DNA of 33,723 nt from Candidatus Aenigmatarchaeota archaeon (GTDB taxonomy: Archaea; Aenigmatarchaeota; Aenigmatarchaeia; GW2011-AR5), in NCBI GenBank assembly GCA_016180945.1, contig JACPAG010000002.1, positions 192,210 through 225,932 on the forward strand, written 5' to 3'. Below, piece by piece: positions 14,361-20,364 of this stretch. Each line of letters starts with the position of its first letter. Position 1 is the stretch's first letter. Below the pieces are notes generated by a model. That model searched no databases. It was not told the DNA's origin and saw only the letters and a list, made by a program, of their open reading frames with translations. The position numbers and the translations under genes are program-made.

Positions 14361-14993
14361 ATGGTAGTTCAGGATATAGGATTGGTGCTGTCAAACCTTA
14401 CAGCGCAGACAGTTAATTTCATACCTAGTCTTGTAGGGGCCGTAATCTTGCTTGTTATAGGTCTGGTCCTTGGCAAGGTTATCGGCAGGATAGTGTATGA
14501 AGTGCTGGACAGACTAAAACTGGACTTCTACATAACAGAGACGAAGAAACCGCTGGTAAGCGCCGAAGGCTTGTTCGCAGCCATTTCGAGATGGTGGATA
14601 TATCTGGCCTTCATTACAGCAGCGGTCGGTGTCCTGCAGATAGCAGAACTGATACAGTGGATGCGGGAAATCCTGGGATTCGTGCCTAAAATTATAGGCG
14701 CTTCAGTCATCCTTGTGGTCGGCTATGTATTGGCAGAGTACATCCGCGGGCATATCGGTTCGCCTGGCAAAGCATATGCACTGCTGACAGGAAAGGTGTT
14801 GTTCTTTTTTGTCATGTACGTGGCAATTGCCTTGGCATTACCGATACTCGGCGTATCAGCAACCCTGGTGAATAACATATTGCTGGTAATCATCGGCTCT
14901 GTCGGCTTGGGCGTTGCGATAGCGCTTGGCCTTGGCCTGAAGGACGCAGTGTCAGACCTGTCCAGAAGATGGGTTAAGAAAGTGAGGGTTTAG
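14361..14993 (+). CDS. MscS/CmpX-like membrane protein (conserved TM helix family)
   Basis: A 210-residue integral membrane protein with four to five helices and two repeated segments (IPSLVGAVILLVIGLVLGKVIG and VPKIIGASVILVVGYVLAEY), the pattern of the Conserved-TM-helix/CmpX family. The C-terminal segment GVAIALGLGLKDAVSDLSRRW resembles the pore-lining TM3 of MscS channels. It ends shortly after that helix, without the large cytoplasmic cage of true MscS, so a small osmotic channel or stabiliser role is inference. GGTGA at 14352 is the ribosome-binding site; a TATA-like CTTTATTAA lies near 14322. Confidence 0.8.
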   Translation: MVVQDIGLVLSNLTAQTVNFIPSLVGAVILLVIGLVLGKVIGRIVYEVLDRLKLDFYITETKKPLVSAEGLFAAISRWWIYLAFITAAVGVLQIAELIQWMREILGFVPKIIGASVILVVGYVLAEYIRGHIGSPGKAYALLTGKVLFFFVMYVAIALALPILGVSATLVNNILLVIIGSVGLGVAIALGLGLKDAVSDLSRRWVKKVRV

Positions 14994-15092
14994 GAATTTT
15001 TTATTTTCCATTTGATTTTTATTTCTATTTAGAACTTGGATTGCTTAGGTAATGATATTTATAAAGAAATTTGCGCTTGATTTCAAAATGAT

Positions 15093-15253
15093 ATGCTCTG
15101 ATATAGCAGACTTCTGACGAAGTCTGCAGATTGCATAAATTGAAATTTATGCAATATAACCCCTGACTAAAGTCAGGGGTTTCCTTGAGCATGGCATCCC
15201 AACATTGTTTGTGTATTATCTACCGACTAAAGTCGATAGTTTTAAACGATGTT
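15093..15253. repeat. Bipartite nested-hairpin element, long form
   Basis: Left half: base stem ATGCTC/GAGCAT (15093-15098 with 15187-15192) enclosing three hairpins. These are GCAGACTTC 15106-15114 with 15119-15127, ATTGCATAAATT 15130-15141 with 15144-15155, and ACCCCTGACT 15159-15168 with 15171-15180. Linker GGCATCCC. Right half: base stem AACATTGTTT 15201-15210 with 15244-15253 around CTACCGACT/AGTCGATAG. It shares long conserved segments with the copy at 23978-24085, but has two extra hairpins. Confidence 0.88.
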
Positions 15254-15278
15254 GAGGATAACAAATAAAGGAAGGTAT

Positions 15279-15422
15279 ATGGAGAACTTCATAGAACTCT
15301 TCTACATTGAAAAGGGTCATGCATAGGTACGAAGGCAGAACAGATATCAGGCGGATGGTTTTGTCTTCAAAGACCCGCAGAACAAGCCCGGTGCAGTAGA
15401 AGGAATAATTAGGGTGCTTTAA
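15279..15422 (+). pseudogene. Possible small gene remnant with in-frame TAG
   Basis: A 47-codon frame behind AAGGAAGGT starts MENFIELFYIEKGHA, meets TAG, then continues in the same frame as YQADGFVFKDPQNKPG to GIIRVL and TAA. The second part has coding-like composition. It could be the eroded end of a gene; TAG is used as an ordinary stop elsewhere in the window, so amber readthrough is not assumed. Family not recognised. Confidence 0.3.
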
Positions 15423-15539
15423 TGCGATGGCCGGGATTGCTTCGAAGAGCAAAGCTCTTCGAGCTCTCGAAGATGTTTTTGGAAACATCTTCGCAGATGA
15501 ACCCGGAGGGTTCAAATCCAATATGCGATGGCCGGGATT
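15422..15539 (-). repeat. Duplicated tRNA-Gly 3' end with T-loop insertion
   Basis: The 17-base sequence ATGCGATGGCCGGGATT occurs at 15422-15438 and again at 15523-15539, where it is the 3' end of tRNA-Gly(GCC). In the outer copy the match resumes after a 59-base insertion (15439-15497) with TGAACCCGG at 15498-15506. On the minus strand it reads as a second T arm plus acceptor strand with an insertion in the T loop. The insertion is a double hairpin (CTTCGAAGAGC/GCTCTTCGAG and CGAAGATGTTT/AAACATCTTCG). Confidence 0.85.
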
Positions 15540-15608
15540 TGAACCCGGGTCTCGTCCGTGGCAGGGTTCCACTTTTCATACGTGTCCTACCAACTAGACT
15601 ACCATCGC
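15524..15608 (-). tRNA. tRNA-Gly (GCC) with an intron in the anticodon stem
   Basis: On the minus strand: acceptor GCGATGG 15608-15602 with CCATCGC; A73 at 15524; D arm GTCTAGTTGGTAGGAC; T arm CCGGG-TTCAAAT-CCCGG. The anticodon stem CGTCC/GGACG and loop CTGCCAC (anticodon GCC at 15562-15560) form only if 13 bases (15579-15567, ATGAAAAGTGGAA) are removed from the 5' side of the stem. This is a non-canonical intron site, between positions 29 and 30. Confidence 0.88.
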
Positions 15609-15715
15609 TGAGTAGGCAGATATGCAGCCACCAGAAGAAAAAAAGTGCATATCCATTATGAACTGTTTTATAAGGGGAACAGCATTCTTACCTTACTTCA
15701 GTAATTCGATTCGTG

Positions 15716-15730
15716 ACATAAATATTTAAG
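15716..15730 (+). promoter_or_regulatory. TATA box for the gene at 15760
   Basis: ACATAAATATTTAAG is centred about 35 bases before the GTG start at 15760. Confidence 0.45.
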
Positions 15731-15759
15731 TCCTCAAAATGTAATGTTAACTGATAGCT

Positions 15760-16200
15760 GTGTTGTTTAGAAGAAAAGAGTCAACTGATATTAACGAAAT
15801 AAAAGAAGCTATGCTGCCAGACGAACCGGCGCACATCCAGGAACCGAGGACGGTTTCTGCGCCGACATCTGCCCCGCTTTTCGTCAAGGTCGACAAATAC
15901 AGGGAGATTCTTTCGGGTATCCAGGAAATGAAGATTTTTGTTTCCGGCACAAGGCAGCTCTTCAACGTTCTCCACGAGCTGGAGACCGTGAGAACAGATG
16001 CCATAAATATCATGCGCGCCACAATCCAGCGTCTTGAGAAAAGTATAGTGGAAATTGATTCCGAACTTCTAAGGCCTCGCGGCGTTGGCGTCAGTGACGT
16101 AGTCCAAGGCAACGTGGAAGCCCAGCACCTGGAAGATTCGCTGACAGAACTGCAAACGCAGCTTGCAGGCTTGAGGAAAGAACTGCAGGAACTCAAGTAA
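15760..16200 (+). CDS. Conserved-type coiled-coil protein
   Basis: A 146-residue soluble protein starting with GTG. N-terminal 35 residues are Pro/Ala-rich and probably disordered. VDKYREILSGIQEMKIFVSG (about 44-63) leads into a helical region, and the C-terminal 45 residues (LEDSLTELQTQLAGLRKELQEL) are a clear coiled coil. No enzyme motif. The KVDKYREI stretch resembles small archaeal coiled-coil proteins of unknown function, but I cannot name the family. It stands alone between tRNA-Gly and tRNA-Leu. Confidence 0.75.
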   Translation: MLFRRKESTDINEIKEAMLPDEPAHIQEPRTVSAPTSAPLFVKVDKYREILSGIQEMKIFVSGTRQLFNVLHELETVRTDAINIMRATIQRLEKSIVEIDSELLRPRGVGVSDVVQGNVEAQHLEDSLTELQTQLAGLRKELQELK

Positions 16201-16209
16201 GCCCTTTTT

Positions 16210-16380
16210 CGAAACAGGCTGACGCACAGCAGTGCGTCAAGTTTCGTTGCGTCAATGTATTCAAAAATCGCTTGCGGAAATCCTCAAAGAGCGTAGCTCT
16301 TTGAGACGCCAAAGAACTAATTCTTTTTAATATTTTACATAAGGGAAATGAGATTAGAAAGAGAGAAACCGTAGGTTTCT
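16210..16380 (+). repeat. Hairpin cluster before tRNA-Leu
   Basis: Three hairpins: a nested one at 16210-16246 (CGAAAC/GTTTCG around TGACGCA/TGCGTCA), CTCAAAGAGC-GTA-GCTCTTTGAG at 16283-16305, and AGAAACC-GTA-GGTTTCT at 16364-16380, nine bases before the tRNA. The second continues as ACGCCAAAGAACTAATTCTTT. This matches the layout of the double hairpin inside the tRNA-Gly(CCC) intron (GATGCCAAAGAACCAGAGGT). The first could also terminate the gene ending at 16200. Confidence 0.75.
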
Positions 16381-16388
16381 ACTCTTCT

Positions 16389-16564
16389 GCGGGAGTGGCC
16401 GAGCCTGGTCAAAGGCGCAAGTTCATGTCTTGAGTCTTGATAAGATATGAAAGCGATACTCAAGAACGTCCCATAGATATTATGGCACTCGACTTTTTGC
16501 AGAGCAAAAAGGGGAGATATCTTGTCGGTTAGTCCGTTCGCAGGTTCGAATCCTGCCTCCCGCA
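16389..16564 (+). tRNA. tRNA-Leu (CAA) with two introns
   Basis: Acceptor GCGGGAG 16389-16395 with CTCCCGC; A73 at 16564. D arm GCCGAGCCTGGTCAAAGGC; T arm GCAGG-TTCGAAT-CCTGC; variable arm CGG/CCG. The class II arm and A73 fit leucine. The anticodon stem CAAGA/TCTTG with loop CTCAAGA (anticodon CAA 16461-16463) forms when two segments are removed: 16422-16457 (36 bases, position 30/31) and 16465-16518 (54 bases, canonical 37/38). The second contains hairpins CCATA/TATGG and CTTTTTGC/GCAAAAAG. Alternative reading with a CAT anticodon was rejected. Confidence 0.82.
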
Positions 16565-16616
16565 TTTCTATTTATTTACAATTAAAACTTTCCTTTGAAT
16601 AGAAATACTGGTATCA

Positions 16617-17378
16617 ATGTTCAAGCCTGATGTTTTCGTTACCTTTCTTGCCGGGGGGTTACTTATTATAGCTGTTATGGCTTTGTTTTCCGGTTTCCTG
16701 CAGCCAACGGAAGAAGCAGTAAAAAAAGTTACCACTAAATCGCTCACGTTCAGCACAAATTTCTCGATAAGCAACCTGAAGGAGAGCAGCGTTATAGAAC
16801 TGGGAAAGAAAGAGCTTATCAACGGTTTATTGTTTGGCTCCAACTCGCTTGTGTACAATTTAACGCCGAAACCGGCAGACGCAACGCTCTCATTCGATGT
16901 CGTCAGGACAAACGTGTATGCGCCTCTTACAATAGCAGCAAACGGCAAGATTTTAGAAAGCAGAAGGCTCGGCATAGGAAAGTACAGCTTTTCCCTTAAT
17001 GTCAATAATACCCTGATAACAATTGCGCCTGAGAGTTCTTTGTGGAAAATATGGGCGCCTGCGTTGTACGAGCTGGACAACACGAGGATTTATGCAGGCA
17101 GCTTTAGGAACGAAACAAAGGAGTTTAATTTCGAGCTCGACCAGATGGATAATTTCCAGTTCGGCAACATCGTAGTCCTGCTCAGCACAAACGAAGGGCG
17201 TTTCTTTGTTGAGCTTAATGGCAACGTGATTTATGAGGACACCGCAGTAAGCGGAAAGTCGGTGCCGATAAACAAAACGTTCCTTAAGCGCCAGAATTCT
17301 CTCGTCCTGCGCGCAGACAAGAATTCGCGCCTGGCCGGGGATGCAATAGTTTCGCTAACTTATACAGCCGAAGAATGA
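16617..17378 (+). CDS. Membrane-anchored extracellular beta-rich protein
   Basis: A 253-residue protein with one N-terminal membrane helix (about residues 7-27, VFVTFLAGGLLIIAVMALFSG) followed by a long beta-rich ectodomain containing N-x-S/T sequons (NFSI, NLTP, NNTL, NETK, NKTF). The absence of a lipobox or class III cleavage site suggests it stays anchored. Later segments (FFVELNGNVIYEDTAV, SLVLRADKNSRLAGD) look like carbohydrate-binding or jelly-roll strands, but no family is recognised. It begins 53 bases after tRNA-Leu with an A/T-rich promoter-like gap. Confidence 0.75.
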   Translation: MFKPDVFVTFLAGGLLIIAVMALFSGFLQPTEEAVKKVTTKSLTFSTNFSISNLKESSVIELGKKELINGLLFGSNSLVYNLTPKPADATLSFDVVRTNVYAPLTIAANGKILESRRLGIGKYSFSLNVNNTLITIAPESSLWKIWAPALYELDNTRIYAGSFRNETKEFNFELDQMDNFQFGNIVVLLSTNEGRFFVELNGNVIYEDTAVSGKSVPINKTFLKRQNSLVLRADKNSRLAGDAIVSLTYTAEE

Positions 17379-17411
17379 TAGGTATTCTATCTTCAACATT
17401 CCTACTTTCTC

Positions 17412-17423
17412 TATTTAATTTTA
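17412..17423 (+). promoter_or_regulatory. TATA box for the phosphoesterase gene
   Basis: TATTTAATTTTA is centred about 24 bases before the ATG at 17442, with no ribosome-binding site between: a leaderless layout. Confidence 0.55.
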
Positions 17424-17441
17424 TCCTACAATAACTATAGA

Positions 17442-18254
17442 ATGGAATATGCGCTCATGAGGAAGCCGTTGACAACCGGCTTGGTAACCGTAGAGCCGGG
17501 AGGAAAGCTGATTGTAATAACAGACCTGCATGGCAAATTCTACCTCTTCAAAAAGATTATTGACCAGGCAGACGTTGTTAAAAGCCTCTCCAGAGGGGAT
17601 TATCTTATAGTGGCTGGAGATTTCATTCACGCATCCGGAGAAAAAGACGGTTCCGTAGAAATATTGGAAATGCTGATATATCTTAAAAACAGGTTCGAAA
17701 ACAACGTATTCCTGCTTCTTGGCAATCACGAATGGAGCCATATCGCGGGCAAGCCAGTATTCAAAGGTTCTGTGAATCAAACAGCCGAATTCGTTAAGCT
17801 GCTGGAAAACCATTACGGCCTCAAAGCAGAAGCGAAGCTGAAAGAATTTGTGTCGCTTTTTGAATCCCTTCCGATAGCGGCCAGAATCGGCAGCTTGCTG
17901 ATAAGCCATGCAGCGCCCGACCTGAGAGTGACAAGCATGGATGATTTCCGCTATTATAATCCAAGAAAAATTTTATCGCCGGCGGATAAGTTCTACCCGC
18001 TTCTCTGGGCCAGGCCCAAAAGCTTCAGCACCGCAGCTGAAGACTCCCCATACATAGACGAAGATGTCGAATTATTCTTGGGCCGTTTAGGCCTGTCTGT
18101 AAGCGTAGTCGGCCATACGCCCGTTGACAAATTCTGCAAGATTGGAAAGCAGCTGATAGTCAACTCCCTTGATGGTGCTTATCTCGATATCGATTTGACA
18201 AAGAAATACAAGTCTGTCGAAGACCTAGAAGAGACGAAGAGGGTTGTGAAGTAA
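17442..18254 (+). CDS. Calcineurin-like metallophosphoesterase
   Basis: A 270-residue phosphatase of the two-metal PPP-like fold. Metal ligands in order: Asp-28 and His-30 (ITDLHG), Asp-60 (AGDFIH), Asn-95 and His-96 (GNHE), His-156 (ISHAAP) and His-225 (VGHTP). The usual GDxxDRG becomes GDFIHASG, so the residue after the metal Asp is changed, but all core ligands are kept. Length and motif order fit diadenosine-tetraphosphatase or Ser/Thr phosphatase-like archaeal proteins; the substrate is unknown. No signal peptide, so cytoplasmic. Confidence 0.9.
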   Translation: MEYALMRKPLTTGLVTVEPGGKLIVITDLHGKFYLFKKIIDQADVVKSLSRGDYLIVAGDFIHASGEKDGSVEILEMLIYLKNRFENNVFLLLGNHEWSHIAGKPVFKGSVNQTAEFVKLLENHYGLKAEAKLKEFVSLFESLPIAARIGSLLISHAAPDLRVTSMDDFRYYNPRKILSPADKFYPLLWARPKSFSTAAEDSPYIDEDVELFLGRLGLSVSVVGHTPVDKFCKIGKQLIVNSLDGAYLDIDLTKKYKSVEDLEETKRVVK

Positions 18255-18282
18255 TAATTATTTTAAGGGCTTCGGCATAAGA

Positions 18283-18606
18283 ATGAATATGGGAATGTTT
18301 GATTGGTTTCTACCCAAGAAAGGGATAGCGTGCCCAAAATGTGGTCATATAACCATCGATAAGGAGTTTGGGCAACAGGCGTTTCAGGGCAAAGCACTCG
18401 AATGCATGCTGCATGTCTATAAAGAGGGTGAACCAATCGAGATAAGTTCTGCCAGTGGGAACTTTTCGATACATGAAGGCTGGATTGAGGCACACGATAT
18501 CTGCGAGAATTGCGAGAGTTACTTTCAGGTCAAACTGCTTATAAAAGCCGACATCTGGAATGGTTGGGAGTACATGAAAAGAAAGAAAAAGAGAAAAAAC
18601 GAGTAA
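18283..18606 (+). CDS. Small zinc-ribbon protein
   Basis: A 107-residue protein with two Cys pairs: CPKC (about 17-20) and CENC (about 75-78), forming one zinc ribbon split by a mixed segment. The tail is strongly basic (KRKKKRKNE), suggesting nucleic-acid contact. A TATA-like AATTATTTTAAG at 18256-18267 sits about 24 bases before the first ATG; two more Met codons follow within five residues, so the start may be 18283, 18289 or 18295. Family not recognised. Confidence 0.7.
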   Translation: MNMGMFDWFLPKKGIACPKCGHITIDKEFGQQAFQGKALECMLHVYKEGEPIEISSASGNFSIHEGWIEAHDICENCESYFQVKLLIKADIWNGWEYMKRKKKRKNE

Positions 18607-18686
18607 AGAAATAGACAAAGCATTGTATGCAGATAACTAACCTCTCCCCCTCCGAGCACGGCATGAATTCTATATTTACAAAATAG

Positions 18687-18699
18687 AAATATTTAAATA
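18687..18699 (+). promoter_or_regulatory. TATA box of the vapBC pair
   Basis: AAATATTTAAATA is centred 28 bases before the ATG at 18722. Just upstream lies an inverted repeat, TTCTAT (18668 region) with ATAGAA, that could be an operator for the antitoxin; this is tentative. Confidence 0.5.
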
Positions 18700-18721
18700 C
18701 ATTAATTTTCTAAATAGTCGT

Positions 18722-18964
18722 ATGGGCACGATAACAATAAATGTAGACGACGAAATTGAGAAAGAATTCCGCAAACTAGCCAACGAGGAGTCAAAAGGCA
18801 AGAAAGGGTTTCTGGGGGATGCAATTACAGAAGCCATGAAAAAATGGATACAGGAAAAAGAACAGAAGGAGATTTCAATTAGGGAGATAAAAATACTGAA
18901 AAGAGGGTTCAAATTAGGCAAGATTACGTACAAAAAAAGAGAAGAACTCTATGCCGGAAAATAG
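18722..18964 (+). CDS. vapB: VapB-type antitoxin
   Basis: An 80-residue antitoxin. The N-terminus (MGTITINVDDEIEKEFRKLA) is a ribbon-helix-helix DNA-binding strand and helix. The C-terminal part (KRGFKLGKITYKKREELY) is the toxin-wrapping peptide typical of VapB partners of PIN toxins. It overlaps the toxin gene by 14 bases, which couples their translation. Autorepression from the upstream inverted repeat is expected for such pairs. Confidence 0.88.
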   Translation: MGTITINVDDEIEKEFRKLANEESKGKKGFLGDAITEAMKKWIQEKEQKEISIREIKILKRGFKLGKITYKKREELYAGK

Positions 18965-19388
18965 CTTGATACTTGTTGATTCTAATATTCTTGTATACGC
19001 CTACGACATAAACGAGAAAGGGAAAAGACCAAAAGCCCTTAAAATAATCCAAAGCTGCTGGGAAGGGAAGCTAAAATTGTGCGTTTCTGCGCAGAATTTA
19101 TCAGAGTCCTTTTTTATTTTAACGAATAAAGTTCAGTATCCGCTTTCCGTAGCCGAGGCAGGGGAGAGGGTGCAGGCGATAATTAATTCTTCGAAATGGA
19201 AGGTTTTTGACATAACGAAAGAAGCGGTTTCAAACGCAATGGTGTTGTCCAAAAATCACGGAATGGTTTACTGGGACTCACTAATCGCGTCTGTTATGAA
19301 ACTGAACGGCGTTTCAACGATCTATACTGAAAATACCAAAGATTTTTCAAAATTACCAGGAATAGAAGTTGTCAATCCACTACGATAA
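18951..19388 (+). CDS. vapC: VapC-type PIN-domain ribonuclease toxin
   Basis: A 145-residue PIN nuclease. The acidic metal site is complete: Asp-10 (LVDSNILVYAYD), Glu-52 (NLSESFF), Asp-109 (YWDSLIA) and Asp-131 (TENTKDF). Length is normal. VapC toxins usually cut tRNA or rRNA stem-loops; the window's intron-rich tRNA genes make tRNA metabolism a tempting but unproven link. It is encoded with the VapB antitoxin just upstream. Confidence 0.92.
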   Translation: MPENSLILVDSNILVYAYDINEKGKRPKALKIIQSCWEGKLKLCVSAQNLSESFFILTNKVQYPLSVAEAGERVQAIINSSKWKVFDITKEAVSNAMVLSKNHGMVYWDSLIASVMKLNGVSTIYTENTKDFSKLPGIEVVNPLR

Positions 19389-19484
19389 TACGTTGGCTTA
19401 CTTCTTTTCCTTAAAATCTTTTTATGGCGGCTTCTTCAAATAACTTATAGCGAACTTGGCAATGATAGATTTGAATATGCAATA

Positions 19485-20342
19485 GTGTCGAATATGTGGA
19501 ACCCCATTAATTTCTTCAGAAAGAGTAAGCGAGAAGATGAGATAGCAAAAACGCTTGCTGGACTAAAGGCTGCGCCTGGTGCAGTCGGAAGAGCAGGTAA
19601 AGCTGCTGCAAAAACTCCTGCTGCAGCAGGTATTGCTGCCGCCGGCATTGCCGCTGGCACCGCTGTAGCGCCTGGACCAATAATGGCGCCTGCTTATGCG
19701 CCGTCAGAAGCGCGCCAAGAAATCATTCATATTGCCGAACGCATAACAGCAAAAGGGCTGCGGGAAAAAAAGTCCGGAGAAGAGATTCTTCATGACATCA
19801 ACAACGAGGTTGAAAAGCAGTTCAAAAGACAAAAATTCGATATAAAATGGATTAAGGATGAGAACGAATACAGCTCTTTGGTAGGGCAAGGCATGAATTC
19901 CGGAGCGGAGCAGGTCGGATATTATGAAAAAAACTTCGGCCGTTACCCAGGCCAGGCCGTAAGAAATCTTGAAAGATTCGGCGCTGCTACTTCTTATGCC
20001 GCGCAGAAAACGCCCGTCATCGGCGACATTCTTTACGGAAAAGTAGGGCCGGCCGCAAGGATGGAAAGCCTTCCGCCTGCTGTAAGAAGCGCCATAAATG
20101 CAGCACGCATGGAACTGCAGAAAAAGGCGAATAATATTTATGAAGAGAAAATAAAACCGGGGCAGACAGCAACAAAAAAAGAAATGAATGAAATTGGACA
20201 AGAAATTGAGCAAGGGGGACAACTGCTTAAAAAGATTGTCGAGAGGCTTAACGAGCTTTCTATAAAGCAAAAGGTAAAAGAAAGTTCCCCAGCAGGGCAG
20301 GCAGAAAAAAACAAGGGTGAAGAAGGCGGGAGTCCTTTATAG
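19485..20342 (+). CDS. Ala-rich helical protein coupled to the large surface protein
   Basis: A 285-residue protein starting GTG at 19485, or ATG at 19494 (Met-4). Residues about 30-72 are a low-complexity Ala/Gly/Pro segment (AGIAAAGIAAGTAVAPGPIM) that might insert in a membrane. The rest is helical, and the C-terminal third is coiled-coil-like (EQGGQLLKKIVERLNELS). The middle part AERITAKGLREKKSGEEIL looks like a small helical domain. No family is recognised. The next gene starts 23 bases downstream on the same strand, so they likely form an operon; the helical N-terminus of that membrane protein could be its partner. Confidence 0.7.
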   Translation: MSNMWNPINFFRKSKREDEIAKTLAGLKAAPGAVGRAGKAAAKTPAAAGIAAAGIAAGTAVAPGPIMAPAYAPSEARQEIIHIAERITAKGLREKKSGEEILHDINNEVEKQFKRQKFDIKWIKDENEYSSLVGQGMNSGAEQVGYYEKNFGRYPGQAVRNLERFGAATSYAAQKTPVIGDILYGKVGPAARMESLPPAVRSAINAARMELQKKANNIYEEKIKPGQTATKKEMNEIGQEIEQGGQLLKKIVERLNELSIKQKVKESSPAGQAEKNKGEEGGSPL

Positions 20343-20364
20343 TAGGGTCTACAGGTGCATAAAG

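Larger units (their letters stand above)
14994..15523. other. 530-base gap with palindromes, a gene remnant and a tRNA end copy
   Basis: No intact gene was found. The gap holds the bipartite palindromic element at 15093-15253, a short interrupted reading frame at 15279-15422 and an interrupted copy of the tRNA-Gly 3' end from 15422. Confidence 0.6.

Noticed and set aside
15216..15572. Minus-strand reading frame of 118 codons over the tRNA-Gly region
   Set aside because: It overlaps the tRNA, the duplicated tRNA end and a palindromic element; the composition is that of translated hairpins.
16389..16564. Reading the leucine tRNA with anticodon CAT (stem GCAAG/CTTGT) as tRNA-Met or Ile2
   Set aside because: A long variable arm, A73 and the D arm are leucine features, and the two-intron model gives a perfect CAAGA/TCTTG stem with loop CTCAAGA.
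20317..20364. Earlier GTG start of the large surface protein
   Set aside because: It lies inside the previous gene, and the ATG at 20365 has AGGTG before it and begins a plausible N-terminus.
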